Origin: Alphaproteobacteria bacterium
GTDB lineage: Bacteria > Pseudomonadota > Alphaproteobacteria > JAEULC01
DNA: 64,000 nt
Assembly: GCA_020851015.1 (NCBI GenBank)
Contig: JADZDN010000171.1
Span: forward strand, 1 to 64,000
Direction of reading: 5' to 3'
Part shown: positions 24,353 to 33,089 of the stretch, piece after piece
Position numbering within the stretch: the first letter of the stretch is position 1
How the letters are laid out: each line of letters begins with the position of its first letter
Notes under the pieces: model-generated
What the model saw: the letters and a program-made list of their open reading frames with translations, nothing else
Told to the model about the DNA's origin: nothing
Database searches by the model: none
Position numbers and translations under genes: made by a program

Positions 24353-25469
24353 GATCTCGATCGCGGGGAAAGTGCGTCAGCAATTCCGCACCGGTGGCCG
24401 TCACCAGGACCATGTCTTCCGGGCGACTGCAACCAATCCCTTCGGCGTAGACACCCGGCTCGATCGCAAAGACCATCCCTTCCTCCAGCACCGTCGTCGC
24501 CGCTTCATTGATGAACGGTATCTCATGCAAGCCGAGCCCGATGCCGTGGCCGACGAACGGAAGGATCACCCGTTCCAACATTCCGGCCTGCTTCGCTACA
24601 TTGACCGCCGCGTGCCAGATGGTGGATGCGGGCGCGCCTGGAGCAACCGCCGCGATACCGGCTTCAAGCATTTTCTGTCCGACATCCATTAGCCGCAATT
24701 GGTCCTTGCTTGCCCGCCCCACCACTTTGGTCCGGTTCGTGTCCGATACGTAGCCGCCGTAGACGCAGCCGATGTCGATCTGGACACAATCTCCGTCTTC
24801 GAGCCTTCGCGCGGTAGGGATGGGATGGTTGCCATAGGCGTGCGGACCACTTCGGACGGTCATATGGTTGATGAATTCTGCACCGTTACGCAGCATGGCC
24901 GCGGATGCTTCGGCGGCAATTTCAAGTTCGGTGACGCCCCGCTGGCATGCCGCTGCGGCGGCCGCGACGCCGATGTCGACAAGGCGGGCCGCCTCGCGAA
25001 GTCGCACGATCTCGTCGGGAAATTTCGTCGCGGTCGCGAAACGCATCATCGGGTCCGCATTCACGAACTCAAAAGCCGGGAATTGCGCCTTCATTCTTTC
25101 CGTAAGGTCGTGCGCCAGGAAGCCGAGTTCGATCGCGACCTTGCCTTTCGTCACGCCAGCCGCATGCAGTACCCGGCCGATCGCGTCGGTCCTGGCCGCC
25201 TCGCCAAACGCAATGTGACGGAGAAGGGCGGCGTGGTACTCGCCTGCGGCAAGCTCGATATGCCGCGGAATGAGCAAATATGGCCCCGCGTCGAGCGTCA
25301 GAACCACCGCATGCACGGGCGGCACATGGGTCGCCGTGAAATAGCGCTGATAGCCGGTCAGGTACCGCGTCCGTGCGTTCTCGGATACGACCACTGCAGC
25401 TATATCTTCGGCACCCATGAAACGGCGTAGCCTGGCCCACCGGCGTTCAAAGGATTGTTCGCCCATCAT
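24330..25469 (-). CDS. M24-family metallopeptidase (Xaa-Pro peptidase/creatinase type)
   Basis: The protein of 379 residues has an N-terminal creatinase-like domain (about 1-130) and a pita-bread C-terminal domain. The dinuclear metal ligands are visible: two Asp in QIDIGCVYGGYVSDTNRT, His in GHGIGLGLHEIP, Glu in AIEPGVY and Glu in SRPEDMVLV. The family includes prolidases, creatinase and ectoine hydrolase (DoeA). It converges on the dipeptide ABC transporter, so it may hydrolyse the imported peptide or amide in the cytoplasm. ATG 25466 is an equally possible start. Confidence 0.92.
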   Translation of the reverse strand: MMGEQSFERRWARLRRFMGAEDIAAVVVSENARTRYLTGYQRYFTATHVPPVHAVVLTLDAGPYLLIPRHIELAAGEYHAALLRHIAFGEAARTDAIGRVLHAAGVTKGKVAIELGFLAHDLTERMKAQFPAFEFVNADPMMRFATATKFPDEIVRLREAARLVDIGVAAAAAACQRGVTELEIAAEASAAMLRNGAEFINHMTVRSGPHAYGNHPIPTARRLEDGDCVQIDIGCVYGGYVSDTNRTKVVGRASKDQLRLMDVGQKMLEAGIAAVAPGAPASTIWHAAVNVAKQAGMLERVILPFVGHGIGLGLHEIPFINEAATTVLEEGMVFAIEPGVYAEGIGCSRPEDMVLVTATGAELLTHFPRDRDLNELAKR

Positions 25470-25497
25470 GGCTCGCCTCGTCGGCCCGTTGTTTGCA

Positions 25498-25525
25498 AGT
25501 ATGTACGCTGACTTCTGCTAGACAA
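25498..25525 (-). promoter_or_regulatory. Possible sigma70-type promoter of the M24 peptidase gene
   Basis: On the minus strand TTGTCT (25525-25520) and CATACT (25503-25498) are separated by 16 bp, and the -10 box ends 29 bp before the ATG. Each hexamer matches the consensus at 4 of 6 positions. The region is AT-richer than its surroundings. Confidence 0.3.
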
Positions 25526-25609
25526 TATTCTGATGTCTGCAGCCTGAATTTTCTACCGCTTGACTGGCGTTCCTCCAATTGCGTCCTTGCTTCTTTCGCG
25601 GACGGCATC

Positions 25610-27250
25610 TCATGGCTCCGCCTCGGTCCAGCCATAGTCGCGCGCGGCGCCGGCAGCCGTTACGTAGCCGTTCTCCAGGTCGTGGCGGACGCTGTCGCGC
25701 AGGCGTTCGCGCGGATCGCCGAAGCCGGCGCCGCCAGCCTCGTGGGTGACCAGGCGGTCTCCGGGTTCCAGCAGATAGCGGCCTTTGGAGCGAATAGGCT
25801 TGTCGTTCAGCCAATAGCGCCGCGGGGTGCCATTGCCGCCGCCGGAAACGCCGCGTGCCGGATAGTCGCTGCGCCCGGCGAAGAAAGAAACCATCAGCGC
25901 ATGGCCGGTGTCGTTGACGACCGCAATCTCCTGACCGAGCCCGCCACGGTACCTTCCCGGCCCGCCGGAATCGGGCAGCAGGCGCTTACGCTCGATCCGC
26001 ATGCTGGTCAGATTCTCCCAAACCTCGGCCGGCACGCTGGTCATGTTCGACGGCGCCGGCGTGGTGGGATGGCCGTCCTTGCCGTCGAGCGCGCCGTAGC
26101 CGCCGGCGCAGAAATAGATGTTGGCGATGGGATGTCCGTCGCGATGCGTGCCGGTGAAGCTCATGGGATTGGTCATGCCGGAATCGGCCTGCGCCCGATC
26201 GGGCAGCACCTTGGCCAGCGCGCCGAAGACCAGCGGGTTGACGAAATGCCCGACGGCGTGGCGCCCCCCGGTCGCCGCCGGCAACTGCGCGTTCAGGATG
26301 CAGCCCGCAGGCGCCCTGACCGCCACCGGCCGGCCGAAACCGTCGTTGTTGGGCAGCATCGGAACAGTCAGGCATTTCAGCGCATGACAGGCCATGGCGC
26401 GGGTGTAGCAGATCGGCACGTTGATGCCGGCGCGCACTTGGGGATCGGTGCCGGCAAAATCGATTGTCACCTCCCCGTCGCCGATGGTGACGGCGCACGC
26501 GAGCGTTATCGGCCCCTCCCGGCCTTCGATCTGAATGGCGTTGGCGTATCGTCCGGCGGGAATCCTGCGAATTTCCGCGCGCACCGCCTGCTCGGACTGG
26601 CGAATGATTCTCGTGGCGATCGGCGCCAGGTCGTCGATCGCGTACTCGTCCATGAATTCGGTCAGCAGCCGGCCGCCGACCTCGTTGCAGGTGACATTGG
26701 CCATGATGTCGCCGATAACCTGTTCGCTGGTGCGAACGTTGGTGGCGATGATCTCGAGCAGCCGCTGGTCCATGCGGCCTTCCTCGGCCAACTTGACGAT
26801 CGGCAGGCGAAGGCCCTCCTCGTACACCTCGCCTCCGGTCGCGGTCCATCCGGCCCCGCCGATGTCGGGCAGGTGCGTGACGCTCATCGTGTAGCCGATG
26901 CGCCGGCCACGGTGGAACACCGGCCGCATCACGCTGACATCGAACAGGTGGCCGGTGCCCATCCACGGATCGTTGGTCATGATCACGTCGCCCGGCCGCA
27001 GGCTGTCGGCAGGAAATCGGGCCAGCATGTGCTGCAGCGTCTGCGGAGCCGTGCCGGTAAAGGACGGGATGCTGTAGCTGCCCTGGGCCATGGCGTTGCC
27101 GTCGGCATCGAACACGACGACGGACAGGTCGTAGCTCTCGCGCACGGTGGTCGAGAACGAGGTGCGCACGAGGGCAAGTTGAATTTCGTCGGTGATCGAG
27201 ATCAGGCGATCCCACATGATGCCTAGACCGATGGCGTCGAGCGTTTCCAT
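25610..27250 (-). CDS. hyuB: Hydantoinase B/oxoprolinase family, B subunit (set 1)
   Basis: This subunit of 546 residues pairs with HyuA in ATP-dependent opening of cyclic amides such as N-methylhydantoins or 5-oxoproline. Family features seen are ITDEIQLALVRTSFSTTVRE near the N-terminus, NDPWMGTGHLFDVSV, a long central region, and the Gly-rich C-terminal HEAGGAGFGDPRER. It begins 4 bp after the hyuA stop, so the two are co-translated. It differs clearly from the rightward hyuB at 33089 in length (546 against 674 residues) and sequence. Confidence 0.92.
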   Translation of the reverse strand: METLDAIGLGIMWDRLISITDEIQLALVRTSFSTTVRESYDLSVVVFDADGNAMAQGSYSIPSFTGTAPQTLQHMLARFPADSLRPGDVIMTNDPWMGTGHLFDVSVMRPVFHRGRRIGYTMSVTHLPDIGGAGWTATGGEVYEEGLRLPIVKLAEEGRMDQRLLEIIATNVRTSEQVIGDIMANVTCNEVGGRLLTEFMDEYAIDDLAPIATRIIRQSEQAVRAEIRRIPAGRYANAIQIEGREGPITLACAVTIGDGEVTIDFAGTDPQVRAGINVPICYTRAMACHALKCLTVPMLPNNDGFGRPVAVRAPAGCILNAQLPAATGGRHAVGHFVNPLVFGALAKVLPDRAQADSGMTNPMSFTGTHRDGHPIANIYFCAGGYGALDGKDGHPTTPAPSNMTSVPAEVWENLTSMRIERKRLLPDSGGPGRYRGGLGQEIAVVNDTGHALMVSFFAGRSDYPARGVSGGGNGTPRRYWLNDKPIRSKGRYLLEPGDRLVTHEAGGAGFGDPRERLRDSVRHDLENGYVTAAGAARDYGWTEAEP

Positions 27251-27254
27251 GGCC

Positions 27255-29357
27255 TCAGCTTTCCAGTGTCACTACCAGGTTGAGCGCCGCATCGACTTGC
27301 GCCGTGGCGCCTGCGCCGACGAGGCTGGTTGCCTCCGTCTCCTCGATCAGCGCGGGACCGCGTATTTCGCTTCCTGGAGACAGACGATAGCGGTCGAATA
27401 CGGCATGGGCGGCGAAGGCCTTCGTCTCGGGATCGTAGGCACGGCGCGTGCCCTTGAACGGCTCGCCGCCCGGCGCGTAGGCGCTGGCGCGTTCGGAGCG
27501 GTCGCGCAGCGGCGCGGGACCGCTTGCCTCCACCTTCCAATTGACGATCTCGACGCTCTTGCTGGTCAGCGCGATCGAGAATTGCCGCCGATAGGCGCTT
27601 TCGTAAAATGCGCGCAGGTTCAGATGCTGACTTGCCAAATCGCCGGTATCCGGCAGGCGCACCTCGATCTCGTAGCCTTGGCCGACGTAGCGCATGTCGA
27701 GCGAGCGCGTCAGCGTCATATCGCCGCGCGCGACGCCGGATTCAGCCAGCACGCCGGTCGCCTCGCGCTCCAAGGCGGCGAACTCGGCTTCCAGGCGCCC
27801 GGCGTCGAGCGCATCCAGCCTTGTCCGCCAGGACCGCACCACCTCGAACGACAGCGGCGACACCAGCATGCCGAACGCCGACATCACGCCCGCGCACGGC
27901 GGCATTACCACGCGCGGAATGCGCAGCTTGCGTGCGACCCGGACGGCGTGCAGGGGACCCGAGCCGCCAAACGCCACCATGCTGCACCCGCGCAAATCGA
28001 TGCCGCGCTCCGAAGCGTGCACGCGGAAAGCCCGCGCCACATCCTCGTTGATGACCTCGTGGATACCCCAGGCGGCGCGTTCCATTCCCACGCCGAGCGG
28101 CTTGGCGATTTGGCCTTCGATGACGTCGGCGGCGGCACCCGCATCGATCGTCATCCGGCCTCCCAGAAAGAACCCGGGGTCGAGGTAGCCGAGCGCGAGA
28201 TTGGCGTCGGTCAGCGTCGGTCGCGCGCCGCCGCGCCCGTAGCAGGCCGGGCCCGGATCGGCGCCAGCGCTTCGCGGCCCGACGCGGATCACGCCGCGTT
28301 CGTCGACCTGGGCGATGCTGCCGCCGCCCGCGCCGATCTCGATCATGTCCAGAACCGGAATCCGGATCGACAGGCCGCTGCCCTTCTTGAATTCATGGAC
28401 CCGGGCCGCCTCGAACTCGTAGCGCTTCAACGGATGGCCGTCGGCCACGATTGCACCCTTTGCGGTCGTGCCGCCCATATCGAAAGACAGCACCTGCCCC
28501 AGCCGCAGCCGCTTGCCGTGCTGAGCGGACATGAGTGCGCCGGCAGCCGGGCCCGATTCGAGCAGGCGCACAGGATGACGGCGTGCCGTGGCGCAAGTCA
28601 GCGTCCCGCCGCTCGAACTCATCACCAGGAACCTTCCGTTGAAGCCGATCTGCGCCAGCCCTCCTTCCATGCGCGCCAGGTAACGGTCGACCGCGGGTTG
28701 CACGTAGGCGTTAAGCGTGGTCGTGGTCCAGCGCTCGTATTCGCGGATCACCGGATAGCCTTCCGAGGACAGCGACACGTACAGGCGCGGAAACCGCTGC
28801 CGGATCATCGCGCCGATCGCCCGCTCATGCGTCGGATTTGCGTAGGAATGGAGCAGACAGACGGCGACCGCTTCTACATTGCGTTCTTCGACCAGCCGCG
28901 CGACGGACGCTTCCACCTGCCCCAGATCGACCGGGCGCAGCACTTTGCCGTCGAACTGGACACGCTCGGCGACCTCGGCCCGGTTGCGCCGTTCCACCAG
29001 CGGGGCGGGAAAGTCCAAGCGCAGATCGTACAGGTCGTACCGGCGCTCGCGTCCCATATCCAGGATGTCGCCGAAACCTTCGGTGACCAGCAAGGCGACC
29101 GCGGCGCCTTTGCGCTCCAGCACGGCGTTGGTCACCAGGGTAGTGCCGTGGATCACGGAATCGACTTGCGCGATCGGCACGCGATGGTCCGCCAGCAGGC
29201 GTTCGATTCCCTCGATCACGGCGAGCGAGGGGTCCTTGGGCGTTGTCAGCAGCTTGTGCGTCATCGCCGCACCGGTGTCGTCCGCGATCAAGACGAAATC
29301 GGTGAAGGTGCCGCCGATGTCGACGCCGATGCGATAACCCACGGTGTCGGCCCTCAC
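27255..29357 (-). CDS. hyuA: Hydantoinase A/oxoprolinase family, A subunit (set 1)
   Basis: The protein has 700 residues and an ASKHA-type ATPase core. The phosphate-1 motif is GVDIGGTFTDFVLI near the N-terminus, the second is SFDMGGTTAKGAIV, and GAGGGSIAQVDERG and GADPGPACYGRGG follow as in the family. HyuA activates the cyclic amide with ATP. The GTG start at 29357 overlaps a TGA of a short upstream frame (GTGA). The regulator is probably the LacI protein encoded upstream on the same strand. Confidence 0.93.
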   Translation of the reverse strand: MRADTVGYRIGVDIGGTFTDFVLIADDTGAAMTHKLLTTPKDPSLAVIEGIERLLADHRVPIAQVDSVIHGTTLVTNAVLERKGAAVALLVTEGFGDILDMGRERRYDLYDLRLDFPAPLVERRNRAEVAERVQFDGKVLRPVDLGQVEASVARLVEERNVEAVAVCLLHSYANPTHERAIGAMIRQRFPRLYVSLSSEGYPVIREYERWTTTTLNAYVQPAVDRYLARMEGGLAQIGFNGRFLVMSSSGGTLTCATARRHPVRLLESGPAAGALMSAQHGKRLRLGQVLSFDMGGTTAKGAIVADGHPLKRYEFEAARVHEFKKGSGLSIRIPVLDMIEIGAGGGSIAQVDERGVIRVGPRSAGADPGPACYGRGGARPTLTDANLALGYLDPGFFLGGRMTIDAGAAADVIEGQIAKPLGVGMERAAWGIHEVINEDVARAFRVHASERGIDLRGCSMVAFGGSGPLHAVRVARKLRIPRVVMPPCAGVMSAFGMLVSPLSFEVVRSWRTRLDALDAGRLEAEFAALEREATGVLAESGVARGDMTLTRSLDMRYVGQGYEIEVRLPDTGDLASQHLNLRAFYESAYRRQFSIALTSKSVEIVNWKVEASGPAPLRDRSERASAYAPGGEPFKGTRRAYDPETKAFAAHAVFDRYRLSPGSEIRGPALIEETEATSLVGAGATAQVDAALNLVVTLES

Positions 29358-29806
29358 GCCGGGATGGACAGGTCATCGCGCAGGACGCGCAGCACCTGTT
29401 TCAACGACACCGGCGTAGCCAATTGCGCTTCGGAAAGGCGCCTGGAAAATCAGTTCTCGCCAATCGCCCCATCCTGCGAATAAAGCGGAATTCTTGGCAA
29501 ATACACTTGAACATCCGCGCGCGCAACATGGCTGTTCGCCGCAGCCCTACGGCCTTCATGTCTTTGGCGGGGTAGCGGATAGGATTGGCGCAAATGCGCC
29601 GTGGTCCCAAGAGTGATCGAAAAATCAATTCCACAAGAGGGAAGGGGCAAATTCCTTACGAGGATCGGCGGTCCTAACGGATCATCCGCACGCGCGGTCC
29701 GCGCCGGTCCTTTAAGACATCCATGCGGCAGAGCTCGCTGGCCGTATCGTAGACGAACTGGGTGAACAGGCGCGCAGCCTTGTTCAATGGTGGCTGAGCC
29801 AAGATG
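29358..29806 (-). other. Gene-free 449-bp stretch between lacI and hyuA, with two possible coding remnants
   Basis: I see no complete gene here. Two short minus-strand frames look protein-like. One ends at the TGA overlapping the hyuA start and reads LATPVSLKQVLRVLRDDLSI at its end. The other ends at a TAG near 29678 and contains LNKAARLFTQFVYDTASELC, reminiscent of regulator C-termini. Neither has a plausible start. The AT-rich 19-bp motif (29614-29632) is also here. A deleted gene between lacI and hyuA would explain both tails. Confidence 0.35.
29614..29632. promoter_or_regulatory. AT-rich 19-bp motif shared with 5634-5652
   Basis: TGATCGAAAAATCAATTCC matches the copy upstream of the ArgH-like lyases at 17 of 19 positions. 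It lies 257 bp upstream of the hyuA start on the same (minus) strand as the downstream genes, as at the other site. Confidence 0.35.
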
Positions 29807-30868
29807 TCATGGGCAACTCGCGGTCGAGCCGGATACCTGCAGCATCAATGGAAGAACGACTTCCCGCTCCGGGAATCTGCCCGATTTCAAGCGTTCAATG
29901 ATGGCTTCGGCGCTATACTGGCCGAGCTCGTAGGCGCGCGACACGACCGTCGTCAGCGGCGGGTCGCTGTAGTGCCATATCTCGAAGCCGCCGAAGCCTG
30001 TGACCATGGCGTCCGACGGGACGCCGATGCCGTGCGCGACCAGGGTGCGGAGTGCGGCGATGCCGATCTGGTCGTTGTTGGCGACGAATGCGTCCACCGG
30101 CTTGTTGGTTGCCAGCCATCGTCCCAGGACCTTCTGAACCGCCGTGAAGTTGCCGTACCCACATGTGATTCGGGCCACGCGTTGCGGGCCGACGGCCTCG
30201 GTCAGGAGGCGGGTCAGCGTAATCTCGCGCGCGACATTGGCGGGCCAGATCGGCTTGGGCATCATCAGCAGGAACGAACGCGCTCCCAAGGACAGCAGAT
30301 GGTGCGCGATCTGCTCGGCCCCGCCACCGTCATCCTGACGCACCGTCATCAGATCCAGCCGTGGGAAGCGCTCGGTCTCCTCGATCAGGACGATCGGCTC
30401 CTTGTACCGCGCCAACGACTCGATCAGTCTCCGGCGGGCGGCCCGCTTGCCCGAGGCAAAGACGCAGAGCGCGTCGGCGCGGAAATGGCTGGCGAAAAGC
30501 GCGTTCGTCGCGCCGCAGTCGGGCAAGCCCTGGACCGTGCAGGCATAGCCCATTTCCGCCAACCGGCTGCTCAGGCCCGAGGCGACCCGACTTATGAAAG
30601 GGTCGACCAGGTAAGCCGGCTGCGGGTCGACGATGATCATGCCGACAGAGAATTCCTTGTTGAGCCGCAACCCGCGCGCGCCCGAATTCGGTCGATAGCC
30701 CAGCGCTGCGATTGCCGTCGTGATCCGCGCCCGGGTGTCGGCCGCCATCAGGTGGAAGCGCTCGTTCAAGTAGTTCGAGACCGACATCGGCGACACGCGC
30801 GCCCGCTTGGCAACGTCTTTGATGGTGACGTTCCGGCGACCGGCAACTTGCGGGCTTGATCGCGGCAT
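29807..30868 (-). CDS. LacI-family transcriptional regulator
   Basis: This 353-residue regulator has an N-terminal helix-turn-helix and hinge (TIKDVAKRARVSPMSVSNYL at about residues 15-34, RPNSGARGLR hinge) and a periplasmic-binding-type effector domain. ATG 30868 is preferred because the DNA-binding domain then starts close to the N-terminus as usual. It is divergent from the rightward hyuA (31050) and precedes the leftward hyuA (29357). One repressor probably governs both hyu sets. A LacI-type operator is visible at 31009-31026. Confidence 0.93.
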   Translation of the reverse strand: MPRSSPQVAGRRNVTIKDVAKRARVSPMSVSNYLNERFHLMAADTRARITTAIAALGYRPNSGARGLRLNKEFSVGMIIVDPQPAYLVDPFISRVASGLSSRLAEMGYACTVQGLPDCGATNALFASHFRADALCVFASGKRAARRRLIESLARYKEPIVLIEETERFPRLDLMTVRQDDGGGAEQIAHHLLSLGARSFLLMMPKPIWPANVAREITLTRLLTEAVGPQRVARITCGYGNFTAVQKVLGRWLATNKPVDAFVANNDQIGIAALRTLVAHGIGVPSDAMVTGFGGFEIWHYSDPPLTTVVSRAYELGQYSAEAIIERLKSGRFPEREVVLPLMLQVSGSTASCP

Positions 30869-30991
30869 CGGCAGTTCCGAAGGTTGAAAAGGCGCCGGTC
30901 CGACGGCGAGCCGCCGATCCGGAGCCTGCAAGCCCCGGAAGCAACGGCGGCATGCGGTACACAGCCCGCAGCATCATTTCTAACAAGATCG

Positions 30992-31019
30992 TTGCCAAGC
31001 GTCCAACTTTGTGTATCGT
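30992..31019 (+). promoter_or_regulatory. Putative promoter of the rightward hyuAB operon
   Basis: TTGCCA (30992-30997, 5 of 6 to consensus) and TATCGT (31014-31019, 4 of 6) are 16 bp apart. The -10 box lies inside the LacI-type operator at 31009-31026, a layout that fits repression by blocking polymerase. Translation starts 30 bp downstream at 31050. Confidence 0.45.
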
Positions 31020-31026
31020 TAAACAA
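31009..31026. promoter_or_regulatory. LacI-type operator upstream of the rightward hyuA
   Basis: TTGTGTATCGTTAAACAA is an 18-bp imperfect palindrome with the central CG expected for LacI-family operators; 7 of 9 half-site positions are symmetric. It overlaps a promoter-like -10 box and ends 23 bp before the hyuA ATG. The adjacent divergent LacI regulator is the natural candidate to bind it. Confidence 0.5.
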
Positions 31027-31049
31027 GCAGGGGTTGGGGTTGCGGCGCG

Positions 31050-33089
31050 ATGATCCGCATTGGCATCGACATCGGTGGCACGTTCACCGACTTCGTGATC
31101 TGGCGCAGTGCTGCCGGCGGGGAGGCGATTCACACCTTCAAGCTGTCCTCGACCCCGCCCCGGTTCCACGATGCCGTGATCCAGGGGCTGGAGAAGCTCC
31201 TGGCCGAGAAGGTTATCGGTCCGTCGGACGACATCGTGGCGGTGCACGGCACGACGGTCAGCACGAACACGATCATCGAGCGCACCGGCGCCGAGCTGGC
31301 GCTGATCGTCACCAAGGGTTTTCGCGACCTGTTGAATATCCAGCGGCTTCGCCTGGACAAGGCTACCGATTTCTTCAACGCCCGGGCGGTGCCGCTGATT
31401 CCGCGCGAGCGTGTCTTCCCGGCCGACGAACGGCTCGATTCCAGCGGCCGGGTGCTGACCGCGCTTGATCCGGCGGAGATCGCGGCGATCGGGAAGAAGA
31501 TCCGCGACCAGGGCATCGAGAACGTCGTCGTCAGCTTCCTGCACAGCTATCGCAACGCCGAGCACGAGAACCGCGTGGCGGAGATCCTGGGACGCACCTG
31601 CCCCGAGCTGGCCGTCACGCTGGGCAGCGCGATCTGGCCGCAACAGGCGGAGTACGAACGCTCGGTGGTCGCCGTCCTCAACGCTTACGTGAAGCGCAAG
31701 ATCGCCGGCTATGTCGAGGAGATCGAGACCTACCTGCGCAAGACCTTCCGCAACGCGCGGCTCTACATCACGCGGTCGAACGGGGGGGTGATGTCGGCGC
31801 GCGAAGCTTGCGCGGTGCCGGTCCACACGCTGCTGTCCGGCCCCGCCTCGGGCGTAAGCGCCAGCGTCTACATGGCGAAGTGGCGCAGCGAGCGGGCGTA
31901 CCTGACGATGGACATGGGCGGCACCAGCACCGACCTGTCGCTGGTGGTGGATGGCGAGCCGCTGGTGGCGAACACCGGGACGGTCGGCGACTTCCCGCTC
32001 TACATGCCGATGACCAGCATCGAGGCGATCGGCGCCGGCGGCGGCTCGATCGCGGCCATCGACGGGCCGGTGCTGACCGTGGGGCCGCGCAGCGCCGGGG
32101 CGCAGCCCGGCCCGGCCTGCTATGGCCGCGGCGGCAGGGAGCCGACCCTGACCGACGCCTATCTGCTCTGCGGCTATATCGATCCGAAGAGCTTCCTGGG
32201 CGGGCGCATGAAGCTCCATGCCGATCTTGCCGAGAAGGCGATGCAGCCAGTCGCCGCGTCGCTCGGCAAGGATGCGCCCCATGCCGCCGAGGCCTGCGTC
32301 AACGTCACCACGTCGAACATGATCGCCAAGGTGCTGCCGTTTCTCGCGCGCGTCGGTGCCGACCCGCGCGGCGTAACCTTGCTCGCCTATGGCGGCGCCG
32401 GGCCGCTGCATGCCTGCTTCCTGGCCGAGGAGATCGGAATCGAGCGCGTCGTCGTGCCGGCCATGCCTTCGGTGTTCTGCGCCTATGGCGGCACGGTTTC
32501 GCCGCTGATCCACGACCTGAACCGGACGATCCAGGGCCTGGGCCTGGCCGGCGAGGGGCTCGCCTCGGTCTTCGCCGAGCTCGCCGGCGCCGCTATGGAC
32601 TGGCTGAAGCAGCAGATCGACCCCGCCCTGCTCAAGAGCGTGGACACGCAGGCGTCGGTCGAGGCCCGATATCTCGGCCAGTCCTTCAACGTAACCGTGC
32701 CGGTCCTTGCGGATGCCGCGGCCAGGGGCGATCTCGCCGCGATCGAGGCCGCCTTCCATCGCGAACACGAGAAGCTCTATGCCCACGCCGATCCCAAAGC
32801 GCCGGTCGAGCTTGTGCAGGCGCGGGTGCGGGTCTCGGGCCACATGCAGATGCCCGAGGCGGGGCTGCGCGTGCTGCGCCTGGAGAAGCCCGAGCAGCGG
32901 CAGCCCGCGCGTCGCTGCCTGTTCGGCGGCGCCTGGCTCGAGACCAGGGCCACGACGGTCGACGCCCTCGATGGCCAGGCCGAGAAGGGCCCGGTGATCA
33001 TCGAGGGCGGCGACACCACCATCGTGGTGCCGCCGGGCTGGCAGGCCTCGCTGGAGACCGGGATGATCGAGATCCTGAGGAGGGCGTGA
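31050..33089 (+). CDS. hyuA: Hydantoinase A/oxoprolinase family, A subunit (set 2)
   Basis: The protein has 679 residues and the same fold as the leftward HyuA. ATPase motifs are IGIDIGGTFTDFVIW at the N-terminus and MDMGGTSTDLSLV in the middle; GAGGGSIAAIDGP and GAQPGPACYGRGG follow. The residues after the second phosphate motif differ from set 1 (STDLSL against TAKGAI), suggesting different substrates. The stop overlaps the hyuB start (TGATG). It leads an operon with hyuB, a DUF1028 protein and a polyamine-type transporter. Confidence 0.93.
   Translation: MIRIGIDIGGTFTDFVIWRSAAGGEAIHTFKLSSTPPRFHDAVIQGLEKLLAEKVIGPSDDIVAVHGTTVSTNTIIERTGAELALIVTKGFRDLLNIQRLRLDKATDFFNARAVPLIPRERVFPADERLDSSGRVLTALDPAEIAAIGKKIRDQGIENVVVSFLHSYRNAEHENRVAEILGRTCPELAVTLGSAIWPQQAEYERSVVAVLNAYVKRKIAGYVEEIETYLRKTFRNARLYITRSNGGVMSAREACAVPVHTLLSGPASGVSASVYMAKWRSERAYLTMDMGGTSTDLSLVVDGEPLVANTGTVGDFPLYMPMTSIEAIGAGGGSIAAIDGPVLTVGPRSAGAQPGPACYGRGGREPTLTDAYLLCGYIDPKSFLGGRMKLHADLAEKAMQPVAASLGKDAPHAAEACVNVTTSNMIAKVLPFLARVGADPRGVTLLAYGGAGPLHACFLAEEIGIERVVVPAMPSVFCAYGGTVSPLIHDLNRTIQGLGLAGEGLASVFAELAGAAMDWLKQQIDPALLKSVDTQASVEARYLGQSFNVTVPVLADAAARGDLAAIEAAFHREHEKLYAHADPKAPVELVQARVRVSGHMQMPEAGLRVLRLEKPEQRQPARRCLFGGAWLETRATTVDALDGQAEKGPVIIEGGDTTIVVPPGWQASLETGMIEILRRA

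Noticed and set aside
30330..32843. An 837-codon minus-strand frame opposite hyuA that ends in the lacI gene in another frame.
   Set aside because: It is a shadow of hyuA and lacI; no motif supports it.
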